Positions 21,940 to 31,855 of a stretch of 64,000 bases of DNA are shown one piece after another. Source of the stretch: Stictocephala bisonia (Eukaryota > Arthropoda > Insecta > Hemiptera > Membracidae); contig JAQJVL010000575.1 of the NCBI GenBank assembly GCA_035578905.1, positions 413,001-477,000 of the forward strand, given 5' to 3'. The notes beneath the pieces were generated by a model that saw nothing but the letters and a program-made list of their open reading frames with translations, ran no database searches and had not been told where the DNA came from. The first letter of the stretch is position 1, and every line of letters starts with the position of its first letter. The translations under genes and the position numbers were made by a program.

Positions 21940-22686
21940 CTTACAGTAGCCACGGAATATCTTGAGCTGTCAAAACCGTTACTTTTCAAATGTTTGGTGG
22001 TTAGCGGAGGGAAAGGGTACAGCATACGCATGCGTAACTTTGTACTAGCCTGACATGCAGACATTGGCTACTGCTGCTGATCAGCTGATTGGGGAGTGGA
22101 GTATCTCTGCTTTCTTTTTGTATCGAAAGTGTTTGTTATTGCAAATATTAGTGCAATTTTGTTTATATTATTAGTTGTTATATTTAATAACAGCCACAAA
22201 TGCTATAATTTAATTAAAACAGCAGTATATATTTAAAGATTCAATTTAATATTGTTCACAAAGTTATTCACGAGTATGCATTTCTTATTATAAAATTAAA
22301 TTACGGACAGCATACAAAAAAAAACTTGTACAGAACTTATTTACTAACATAACCTACATTCTATAAATTCACTAGTGTTAATAATTTGGTATTCCATATG
22401 TTTTTATTTTATTTGTATCATTAAAGATTAGACAAGTATAATAATGGCTAATTATTATAAAATGTATATGATATAATACCAAGGAATATGATTATAAATA
22501 AATATCAGTGATTATTCAGATGGGAGTTGTGTTATAAAAAACTTAACTTGTGGGTGTGGTGAGTTGATGTTTACAGCAATGCTAGTCACACGCTAAACGC
22601 TGTTTATTGGTAGAGATTCCCCTCCCCTGAAACTGACTGTGACATAAGCCACAGCTCAATATATCCCGTGGCTATTTACTACCATC
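21940..22686. mobile_element. Non-autonomous DNA element with about 25-bp TIRs
   Basis: Left TIR near 21952 (TAGCCACGGAATATCTTGAG then CTGT) is matched inverted at 22649-22677 (ACAGCTCAATATATCCCGTG then GCTA). About 740 bp apart. The interior next to the ends is GC-richer, the middle AT-rich, and there is no transposase. I could not find a convincing target-site duplication, so the superfamily is open. Confidence 0.5.
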
Positions 22687-23213
22687 TACCATGTATAATA
22701 CTATTTTTCTTTTAGTAGAACGTTGATAATATGAGTCTGGAAGGGATTGAAAAATTATGCCATTAAGGAATTTGTTTTAGTGAGGTTCCTGCTAGTGAAG
22801 TATAGACAGGACAATTTTGTGGATGGGTCCTTTTTCAAAATGGAACAAGTTGTTTATAGTACCAACTATTTAAGAAAACAGTTCTGTAATTTACACAGTG
22901 TTTGACTTAGAAATATAATTGGGAGAAAAGAAATATGTGTAATTAAATAAAAAACAGATGAACCATTAATAATACATTTATATAAATGCTAACTGTAAAT
23001 TGTCTATTTAGAGTATAGCTTTAGAAATACTGTTATAAATTATTGTAAGCAGCGGTTAAAAATATAAATGGACAGTAATAAGAATGGAATTTTAAGTGTG
23101 TACATAAGTACCTCTGATGATAACAGCACGGGCAAAATAAATCAATCAATGAACAGATCACTGTACAACAAACATTTTAGGTTAGGTTAAAGGGCACTAG
23201 GCCAGCAATTAGT
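22687..23213. other. Intergenic, nothing recognised
   Basis: AT-rich, no frame or repeat noticed. Confidence 0.4.
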
Positions 23214-23227
23214 AGATTATTAGGGAT

Positions 23228-23433
23228 ATGACATCAGCAAACTTACCTAAGAAGACAAGCCTACTAATACTACAGTAGTAGTAAACAAACACAGTAATAA
23301 CATGTGTTGCATCAATTTTCTGTGCCACCGTCACTTTCCTGCAGAAAATTTGTGCAAATGTGTTATTAATGTGTTTGTTTACTTCTTCTGTGGTGTTGGT
23401 AGACTTGTCTTCTTAGGTTAGTATGCTGATGTC
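23228..23433. mobile_element. Hairpin MITE-like element, about 80-bp arms
   Basis: Left arm 23230-23311 (GACATCAGCA ... CCTAAGAAGACAAG ... AGTAAACAAACAC ... TAATAACA) and right arm 23351-23433 (TGTTATTAATGTGTTTGTTT ... CTTGTCTTCTTAGG ... TGCTGATGTC) are inverted copies with a spacer of about 40 bp. The near full-length pairing is typical of foldback MITEs. Confidence 0.6.
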
Positions 23434-23858
23434 TTTATCTCTACTAATGTACAAAACATCAGTTATCACAGTAAATGGTTGTGAAATTTTCATGTTTCAA
23501 CATGAACAGGTTGGAGTTGAAGCTTTGTCTCATTGAGGTTTTGATTGAGGGAATTCGTCTTTTATTAGTCATTTTGTGGTACAGAGATGCTTGGCCCATG
23601 ATATTTGTGCCAAAAATATTCTAATTATCTTAAAAATTTAATGAAATCTGTGTTATTGAGGAAGTTGGCCCCAAACATTTGTGTTTTAATTTTAACATAG
23701 TGTATTATGGATTCAGGGGATTTAACAAAAATTAGTTTTATCGAGGATTGTGTACTATCAAGGGTGTACTGTATTGACTGACCCTATGGAAGAAGAAGAT
23801 GAAAAAGCTTTTGTCTCTCTTTACACGATTGTTTCCTACACTTTTATCAGAGCCAGAC

Positions 23859-23905
23859 TGGTGGCTAGGTTTTCAGACTGCAGAGGGTAAGGTTCGAATC
23901 CCCGT
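23859..23905 (+). repeat. tRNA-like fragment (probable SINE head)
   Basis: A perfect box B (GGTTCGAATCCCC, 23891-23903) follows 30 bases after a box A-like TGGTGGCTAGGTTTTCAGAC. Acceptor-stem pairing is absent, so this is not a functional tRNA. It sits about 30 bp left of the long hairpin at 23935-24520. Confidence 0.45.
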
Positions 23906-23934
23906 TGAGCCAAAGTTCGGTATTTCACTTGTTG

Positions 23935-24520
23935 AATATCAGTTATTAAGAGATGAATACCTTAAATTTGATATCCCACTTGGGTGTATGTATTAGTTTA
24001 ACACTTCCCAATGTTGGGTTTTTGAGCATATTTATTATTTGGGGGGGGAGGGGTGCAGAGCCCTTATATGTTGTCTCTTCCAAAATATAATGGTATAATG
24101 TGATTTAGGAGATACGTATAGTTTGATGCCTCACTTTCTGCTCTAAGTTGATAATGGTTCATATTGTTTTTTCTGCTAGAAGTTGATAACACTAGAAAGT
24201 TCACGCACAGGCCTGCAGGCCCATGTGAACTGGCGAGTGAAGTTAAAAAAAAAAAAAAAACAGTGTTATCAACTTCTAGCCGAAAAAAACAATATGGAAC
24301 CATTATTAACTTAGAGCAGAAAGTGAGGCATCAAACTACAGGTATCTCCTAAATCACATTATACCATTATATTTTGGAAGAGAACATATAAGGGCTCTGC
24401 AACCCCCCCCCCCCCCCCAAATAAAAAATATGCTCAAAAACCCAACATTGGGAAGTGTTAAACTAATACACCCAAGTGGGATATCAAATTTAAGGTATTC
24501 ATCTCTTAATAACTGATATA
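23935..24520. mobile_element. Long near-perfect hairpin (about 255-bp arms)
   Basis: Left arm 23935-24195 and right arm 24262-24520 are reverse complements at roughly 95 percent identity, e.g. TATCAGTTATTAAGAGATGA at the left end and TCATCTCTTAATAACTGATA at the right. The spacer contains CAGGCCTGCAGG inside a smaller GTTCAC/GTGAAC palindrome and a run of 16 A. One arm has an interrupted G run (8 G, A, 4 G) where the other has 16 C. Arms contain no transposase. Could be a foldback element, or a tandem inverted pair of one repeat. Confidence 0.8.
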
Positions 24521-24589
24521 CTATCAGATTTTTGAAAAGACTATCTTTATGGGCTCCGCTGCCACAAAAACCAAAACTCATGGTCATAC

Positions 24590-24790
24590 TGCTTAAGAAC
24601 CCTGGCGAGGCTGTAGACCGACCTTCCTCACGTGGCGACATGCCGAGATCCACAGATGGGACTATAGCAGAATGCCTTGGTGAGACCGTAGGCTGAGTTC
24701 CACAAAGGGGTCTGTAACAGAGTGTCTTGGCAAGGCCATAGGTTGAACTCTTCCATGAGGCCGCAGGCCAAGTTCCACAAAGGGGCTAAA
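24590..24790. repeat. Irregular tandem repeats
   Basis: Related units: GAGGCTGTAGACCGACCTTC, GAGACCGTAGGCTGAGTTCC, AAGGCCATAGGTTGAACTC and GAGGCCGCAGGCCAAGTTCC, with ACAAAGGGG following two of them. Spacing varies from about 35 to 65 bp. More GC-rich than the flanks; not coding as far as seen. Confidence 0.5.
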
Positions 24791-25702
24791 GATAAATGCG
24801 GAAGTCCTCTGAAACAAATTTATTAATAGCCTACAAGGTAGAGCAACAACAAATGATCCTCAGGAACCTCTGGGAGATACGGATGCTACCTCTTCAGTTT
24901 TCAAAATTCAACTGAGCGAAGCACGGTCTCCCTGTACTTATGAATTAAAGTTGTATAATTCATAACACTGTTTTAATAAAATATTTACATTTTAACACAA
25001 GTGGTCGTTTTTAAGGCTTGAAATAAAAAAATATGATAATTTAAAACATAAAATGTGGATGGATTCACCATGAAAAATATGATAATTTTTTTAATTTCTT
25101 TATCAAGGCTAAATAAAAAATTGCTTTAATCATATATATTTTAACTATAAATGAATAATAGCTCTTAAAAAATTCACAATTAAAGCAATATTTATTTTGC
25201 ATATTTACACACAATCATGATTCCAATGAATAACTTAAAAGTTTTCTTATTTTTTATCAACGGTGAGATTTTACACATGTAAAATAAAAATTACATTTCA
25301 GGAACATTTAACTTTTGATCTTGACAGTATCAGACTAATTACAAGTTTTCATAAAAACTGATGTTATACGAAAGATAATACACTAATTGTTATTTAGGCA
25401 CTCACTGCCTTATAAAAAGAAAACAATACAAAGTATCACATTTTAAGTTTAAGTTATAATTAATTACTTTGTTAATCAGCATTTATTCAGATAAAGAAAT
25501 CAATTTTTATATTGTCGTAATTGGAGTTTTAGTTTTGTAATTTCTTTGAATAAAAAAAAAAATAAATAAACTCATAAGTATTTCAACTTAAATATTTTTT
25601 TTATATATACTCTTTGTGACCTTTAAAAAAACACTAATTTAGGACCTGTTATTTTTCTGCCTGTACATGCTAATAATGTTAAGGTAATATCATTGACAAA
25701 AG
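24791..25702. other. Intergenic AT-rich sequence, no gene
   Basis: Short A and T runs, no repeats or frames recognised. Confidence 0.4.
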
Positions 25703-26820
25703 AAACAGATAATAATAATATATTTTTTATTGCATCTTGTTAACAATTGACAAAATTGTATCGCAATAGTCATTAATAAATTAAATAAAATTTGCCATCC
25801 ATTCAATCACAATAACACTTTCAAACATACATTTTTTTTTCACGCACCCAAATTCCCATTCATTCGCCAATTATACCTCCAAAATGTCCTCCAGTATCAA
25901 TTTTAAAATTCAGTGGCTTCCCAATTATATGAAAAAAACTCGTCTACACTATAAAATGCCAGTTTGGCCAAACATTTCTTCAGACGGTTCTTAAACGCCT
26001 TGGGCGTTGTAGCATTTTTAATACATTCTGGGAGTCTGTTAATTATACGAACACCAATCTGTGAGGGTAGGTGTTCGTAGACTACCGTCCTGTGATTTCC
26101 AATTCTGTATACATCCCTGCTTCTAGTATGATGATTGTGAATATCTCTGCCTCTTGTCAGTGCAGTTTTAAACATACAATATGTTGCTGTCTCTAAAATA
26201 TAGAGGCAAGGCAACGTCAGCAGGTTTAACCGTTTAAATACTGGCCTACACGACTCTCTATAATGTAATTTGCTAATTATTCTAACTGCCATTTTTTGAA
26301 TTCTAAATATTCTGGTCAGGTTTGTGGCAGAGCAGCCTCCCCACAAAGCCAGACCATATGAGAGATGACTGTAAACTAAACCATGATAAGCTGTCATCAT
26401 TATATGGTTAGGGCAAAATTTTGCTAAGTTTCTCAAAACATAAATGCTTGATGAAAGCTTTTTGCAAAGACTGTCAACATGTATATTCCAAGTCAAACCC
26501 CGATCTAGGTATATTCCGAGGAATTTAGTTGAATTTAACTCCTCAATTTCATTTTCATCTATTGCCACTGTCAAATTTCCTTCGGAATCTGACTTCTGTA
26601 AACAGAACTTCATGAAATTGGACTTAGTCGAATTTGTGTTAAGGTTTAGTTCTTGAAATTTTTGAATGCAGTTGTTCAGTTCCATGTATGCATGGATTTC
26701 AAGCTCCTGATTTGTAATAGATAGACGAAGGCAGAGCATTTGATGTAGACACGTGTCTTTGCTGCTATCTAACAGTAAATGGTTTGAAATAAGTACTTGG
26801 ACAACTATTTTACACACTAT
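25703..26820 (-). mobile_element. 5'-truncated non-LTR retrotransposon (element C)
   Basis: Minus-strand element consisting of the C-terminal part of a reverse transcriptase (25903-26817) and a 200-bp 3' UTR that ends in a TAA-type microsatellite (25711-25722). The break on the 5' side falls at the catalytic YxDD region, the usual outcome of incomplete target-primed reverse transcription. Its orientation and tail type match elements A and D. Confidence 0.85.
25903..26817 (-). CDS. C-terminal part of non-LTR reverse transcriptase, uninterrupted
   Basis: 304 codons without a stop. It covers the palm end and thumb: STKFLGIYLDRGLTWNIHVD (the usual LG-x-D-x-L-W-H motif), YSHLSYGLALWGG, RIQKMAVRII, Y-R-E-S-C-R-P-V-F, then a conserved tail with H-N-H-H-T-R and the end FKNRLKKCLAKLAFYSVDEF. 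This is the region following the RT core in Jockey/CR1-like elements. The first 15 or so residues are probably flanking DNA. The catalytic Asp pair is missing, so there is no polymerase activity. Lack of stops suggests it is younger than elements A, B and D. Confidence 0.8.
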   Translation of the reverse strand: MCKIVVQVLISNHLLLDSSKDTCLHQMLCLRLSITNQELEIHAYMELNNCIQKFQELNLNTNSTKSNFMKFCLQKSDSEGNLTVAIDENEIEELNSTKFLGIYLDRGLTWNIHVDSLCKKLSSSIYVLRNLAKFCPNHIMMTAYHGLVYSHLSYGLALWGGCSATNLTRIFRIQKMAVRIISKLHYRESCRPVFKRLNLLTLPCLYILETATYCMFKTALTRGRDIHNHHTRSRDVYRIGNHRTVVYEHLPSQIGVRIINRLPECIKNATTPKAFKNRLKKCLAKLAFYSVDEFFSYNWEATEF

Positions 26821-26989
26821 TAGCTCAGCTACTTGTCACTTCAGTGTGTGTTGGAGAGAGACAGAGAGAGGGAGACAGCTGGTGCTTCCTGTGAAGACAA
26901 CAAGAACTTAATTTTATAGGATAGGAAGTCCTGATTCTCAGGACGTATGTGAACGGACATACAGGTCTTGTTTTTATATTAATGTAATA

Positions 26990-29344
26990 CAGTTTAATCT
27001 TGATAATCCGACAGTTAAGGGACCGACGGTGTGTCGGATTAACAAAAACGTCAGATTACCAAATGTCCATTGTAATTCACGAGAATTATGATTTCTAAGA
27101 TAAACTGAATGCAATACGTACACCCTTCTTAGAATTTCCACGCTATTAGCCGTGATAAAATGAGGCTGACAACAAAATTGAATAAATGTAAGCAAAGAAA
27201 TTATACAACATTTGTACAGTAACACAGTAAGGTTTATTACATACAGTATTAAGTGTACAGTACAGGTAAACATTTTCAAATTCATCTCATCATTTAATTA
27301 ATTTTTGGTATGTAATTTTATAAAAACATTGTGTACGTACTCACATTTGTGTAGAGTATTTACTTTTAAAAAAAATTTGTAATAGTTTTTTGTTTCTTCG
27401 TACGTAAACAGTCTGTCATGGCCTTTTCTTGAATATTTTTTAACAATAAAATGTTCTCGTTGTCAAGTCCCTTCTCCTTACACCAACATATCAACGTATT
27501 TTCAGCCAAAATAGCTTCATCATTAGTGATTGTGCTTTGAATCTTCATAGCGTCGTCTTCAGTGGGGCAGTCGTCTGTCGTGGTCGTAACTTCCTCGATT
27601 ATCTCCTCTTCCGTCAGTTCACAACCAAGATTGTCATCTAATACCCATCTTCTCAAGTCTTCTGCAGATTCTCCAACAATATCAAGTTATCACAAAGTGT
27701 AAGCGTTTCCTCTGTAATTGTAATGTTATCTTCATGTTCACTAGTTATGTTACCATTTGTTTGGAAGGAGCGGGTTATTGGGCCAAACCTTTTCCCAAGA
27801 TTTAATTAAAGTTACAGGTTTTACTTGACGCCATGCCAATGCTGCGTTTACTATTGCATCCTTGATATTAAATTGTTTCAATATCGTTGTAATGTCAGCG
27901 TCAGGTTTGCTGACGATATCAATTAGTAGGCGCTTCTTGTAATGAGCTTTCAAAGTCTTTATAACATTTTGGTCCATAGGCTGTATCAGTGCTGTGGTAT
28001 TCTTAGGCAAATACAAAGCCTCTATGAATCCATCAGCCGTCTTAACCTTCAACTCTTCCTTGTTCGGATGTCCTGGAGCATTATCTAGCAGTAAAAGCGC
28101 CTTTAAAGGCAAATTTTTCTTTTTTAAGTGTTCTTTGACTTGAGGTACAAAATTGTTTAAAAACCAGTTTAAAAATACTTCTTTAGTGACCCATGCTCGG
28201 TTTTGATGCGTGTATGTCACTGGAAGTGATTCAGCTTTTATGTTCTTGAATGCCCGTGGGGACTTTGATTTACCTACTGCTAAGAGTTAGTGCATGGCTC
28301 CCAGCAGCATTTGCATACACCATTAACGTGATACGCTCTTTTTGGAGTTTCCTTCCTGAAACTTTTTTTCTTCCTCCGTTACAAATGTTTTTGTCGGGAG
28401 TTGCCACCAGTTTAAGCCGGTTTCATCGGCATTATACAGTTGTTCTGGTGAGAGGCCAAGTTCAATTATTTTGGCATTTAATATCTCAATAAATTGTCAT
28501 ACTTCACTGTCGTCAGCTGATAATTTTTCTCCACTCATTTGCAAGAAACGTATGCCATGCCGCTTCTTAAAGTTATCGAATCAACCATCGCTAGACCGAA
28601 AATCATCTTTTTTGGTTATTTCTCGATAAAAAAACTGAGCTTTCTGCTTTAAAATATCACCCGAAATGGTAGCATGTCTGCTTCTTTGTTGCTTGAACCA
28701 AGCGTACAGGGCTTCCTCAACTTGAGGGTATTCACTCATGCGTAGGTTTTTCTTTTAGAATCGTCTTCCACAGTTTTCATAAAGTTTTCTATTCGAACCC
28801 TATTTTTATGAATGTCATATACAGTAGCTCGACCAATATCAAAAATCTTACAAATGGAAGTTGGGGTATCACCACGGTCGTATCTTTTAATAATTTCCCA
28901 TTTATCACTAAGTGTTAAAGTTTTATGCTTACGTTTAGATGCAGTTCCACTTGTGCTCGCCATCAGTACACACAACAAAACAATATGTACAGTAAACAAA
29001 ACAAAATAACAACACAAACAACAACTAATACTTAACAACAACTTAAACACACAAACACAATGCAGTATCAAAATTTAAACAATACAGTATAACAAGACGA
29101 GAACAGAAAAGCAAATAAATACAGTTGAGTAGGCCTATGCTCACAGCAAAATGAATTGTGGCGTGAGTCAGACAGACGACAGGTAAGGGAGGGAGAAGCA
29201 CCTGTCACAATAGCGTTTCCAGGAACCAGTGTACAGACAAAAGCCCGCGGCCAACGCCCTTTTGGCGTAGTGACGTCATCTGATGTGGCGTCGGACTACC
29301 AAACGTGTCGGACTAGTAAATGTCGGAGTATCAAGAGTGTACTG
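26990..29344 (-). mobile_element. pogo/Tigger-type DNA transposon, full length but inactive
   Basis: Bounded by terminal inverted repeats that start CAGT on both sides and share CTTGAT..A.CCGAC-type sequence (19 of 23 positions match), flanked by TA on each side (26988-26989 and 29345-29346), the Tc1/mariner-superfamily target. Length 2355 bp. The transposase gene runs on the minus strand from 28963 to 27366 and is broken. The left TIR region also repeats GTCGGA-type words inside both ends (subterminal). Confidence 0.88.
27366..28963 (-). pseudogene. Tigger-like transposase pseudogene (CENP-B HTH plus DDE domain)
   Basis: Start MASTSGTASKRKHKTLTLSD, then a CENP-B/pogo N-terminal helix-turn-helix (KWEIIKRYDRGDTPTSICK, followed by F-D-I-G-R-A-T-V-Y-D-I). 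A frameshift at 28736 leads into the second CENP-B-type DNA-binding part (SEYPQVEEALYAWFKQQRS), with nonsense codons after SSDG and after DDSEV, then YNADETGLNW (first catalytic D), further frameshift, and an intact DDE core piece at 28220-27750 with LLLLDNAPGHP (second D) and YLPKNTTALIQPMDQNVIK. Two more frameshifts precede the C-terminal end TKKQKTITNFF. Decayed, not usable. Confidence 0.85.
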
Positions 29345-30325
29345 TACTGTATTAATAGTCCCAAATGGACAAATACTATATTCTGACACACTTGTTTTCT
29401 TTACATGTACCGTATATGAAATTGCGCAATTTAGGAAGCTTTGATTTATAAATATTTATTTTAAATTTAATAAATTCCTTACTCGAACATTTTATTGAAA
29501 GGCAGTTTGTGATACTGTTTTTTTCAGTCCTATCTACATGTACCGGATTTGCTGTTATCTTCGCATGTAACTGAAATACTAAGTATAGTGCCTTAAAACT
29601 AACCTGTCAGAGAACATTTAGTAATTATTAATACTTATAATCTTATTAAAAATATTATGACTTCACTTGATATTAAAATATAAATTTATAATCATCAATT
29701 ACCAAATCAAACTCTTGAAGATTTCATGGATTGATTTTGAAAATAGTTAAATTGAAGAACATGTAAATTACCTTTGCCTAAAACTATTGAACGTTTTTGA
29801 TTAAACTATCTGGCTTTTACAATGAAATAGTTTATTATAAATTCCTTTTTCCAATTATTTATGAAATATGTAAAATGGATTATACGTAAAAAGAACATCA
29901 TCAACATCTTTTTATTTAAAAAAAGAATCATTAAGTTTTATTTTACGCACATTGTTAAAAAACATTCTTTTAAATAAAAATGTTGTCCTCTATCTGTGGA
30001 AAAGTCATTGCATTGTTCATACATGAAAGAGCACTTTCCGCAGATCTTGGTTTAAGCATAAAATGATTACAGTGTCTGTTGTGTTAAAAACTTAACTTCT
30101 TATAGTTACCACAAACTAGCTCACAAAACCAACATTTCATGAGTATAATACTGAAGGTACCAAAACTGAGAACTTAGCAAACTTCCAAACCAAATCACAT
30201 TCAATAGCAGCATAACTTGGACAAAAATTATAAATTTACATCCAAATAATTTAAAATCATAGCCATATATAAAACATGTATGTTTTAGAGTTAAGCCTCC
30301 AAATCACTTAACATTTAATAACAGT
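29345..30325. other. Intergenic AT-rich sequence
   Basis: Nothing recognised apart from short A/T runs. Confidence 0.4.
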
Positions 30326-30766
30326 CAGCACTGGTGGCGCAGTGCTGTAACCCAGCTACTTAGGGACAAAGTATTGAGGAGATTGTAGACGATTGGTTCT
30401 GTGCTTGGTACTCTTAATACTGAAACAGCATCTGCTCAATGGTTGCCATCAATATGGACACTTCTAGAGAAGTCTAGGGTGTCCATGTTGGATAGTAGTC
30501 AAGGTTCAGATGTTGTGTAGGAAGGAGAAACTGAGTATCAGCCTTGTCAGTTTGCTGAAAATCAGATCAATACTATATGGTTCGGATTCCACATAAAACT
30601 GTAGGTCCCTTAGTTGCCCCAGCTATTGGGCTATTAATAAATAGCTAATTCTGAGGAACAGTTGACCTTTGTTTGTAACAATGACTATACTCGTTAATCA
30701 CACTCATTCGCCCCTCATATTCGCCCATATCTTGACGGGCGGCGTCTTAATAATGAATAATAAACT
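30326..30766 (+). mobile_element. tRNA-derived SINE, copy 2 (long form)
   Basis: Starts with a box A-like TGGTGGCGCAGTGCTGTAA, carries a box B-like GGTTCGGATTCCAC near 30580, then the shared body (GTAGGTCCCTTAGTTG, GGGCTATTAATAAATAG, CTGAGGAACAGTTGACC, ATTCGCCCATATCTTGACGG) and ends GGCGTCTTAATAATGAATAA. About 440 bp, longer than copy 1; it may be a composite of two related elements. Confidence 0.65.
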
Positions 30767-30889
30767 ACTTTAAAATGCCTTGTCTTTTGAGAGGCAACTG
30801 GTTTCAAACCTCTGTTAGAAACGTCAAATATCGATGTGTTTTTTGGCCAAAAGTATGTTTTCACCTCAGTCTCTGTTTTAATTTGTGTA

Positions 30890-31090
30890 TATTAGCTGAA
30901 AGTAGGCCAATATTACGTGGTTTGAATTTCATGTAAAGATGTAGGTCCCTTAGTTACCTGGCTGTTAAGCTATGGCTCTTTCTAAGGAACAGTTGACCTT
31001 TGTTAATAACTATAACTACACTCGATCATCACACTCACTCACCCCTCTTAATCATTTCTCTAGGGTTAGTGTCTTAATATTGAATAATGT
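30890..31090 (+). mobile_element. tRNA-derived SINE, copy 3 (decayed)
   Basis: Same body as the copy at 30326-30766 and same orientation: GTAGGTCCCTTAGTTACC, AAGGAACAGTTGACCTTTGT, CACACTCACTC and the end GTGTCTTAATATTGAATAAT. The box B region has decayed to GGTTTGAATTTCAT. More diverged than its neighbour, so probably an independent older insertion. Confidence 0.6.
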
Positions 31091-31648
31091 TTGTATATAA
31101 GTTTTCAGTGTTTTTAAAATTAATGACTTAATTAATTAAGTTCAATGAAGATAACTTTCATTTTTGACATACCTCATGAAGATCCAAACCGAGATTGAAA
31201 TCAATCACCCTTCAGAAGACATTGATGATGAAGTAATGAAAACGTACATGGAAAAATGTCAAAATAAAATTGACTTGTTCAATCATTTATGAAATATTTG
31301 AGATATCCAATAGAGTTACCATTAATTAATGTTATTTGTGTTTTCTTTCTTTTTATAGTTTAGATCTCAATGAAACTGCATCACACATTGTTTTTTATAT
31401 ATTTATATAATTGATGTAAAAATTATCGAGTTTTGATAAATATCAATAAGATAATTACTGATTATTAACAATCATTTTATCAAGTTTATCACATTTCAAA
31501 ATTACAGTTACATTTAAATAAATAGCTAATAAATTTCTTTTCTGCATATTTATCTTATTTACTATTTTATAGCCATCATTTTGTTATCAAGTACAATATA
31601 CACTAAGTTAAATGAAGAATTTTTAAAGTGGAAAGAACACTATTTCAG

Positions 31649-31855
31649 TTCTAAATGAAGAAAGGAAAGATGCACCTGAAACTCGCTGTGGCATACTGGG
31701 CATTTATCCTGAGTGGTTACAGAAGTTCGCTAGCAAGATGTCCTATGTTATATTGTTTGGTCTGATTGGCTTGAACCAGTTTGCAATAAACTCATATTTT
31801 GTTGCAATCATCACAACTTTGGAGAAGAGATTCAAAATCCCAAGTCAAACCTCAG
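31649..31855 (+). CDS. Oatp exon: N-terminal motif and helix 1
   Basis: Acceptor CTATTTCAG, donor G|GTAAAT, phase 1 both ends. Encodes ...PETRCGILGIYPEWLQKFAS, helix 1 (YVILFGLIGLNQFAINSYFV) and TTLEKRFKIPSQTSG. The RCG-x-WLQ-FA and TLEKRF-IPS-T-G patterns are diagnostic of the family. The initiator Met must be in an upstream exon: the in-exon ATG codons near the start are out of frame. Confidence 0.9.

Noticed and set aside
31654..31800. ATG near the left end of the Oatp exon as the gene start
   Set aside because: It is out of frame with the conserved Oatp reading and sits just after a splice acceptor.
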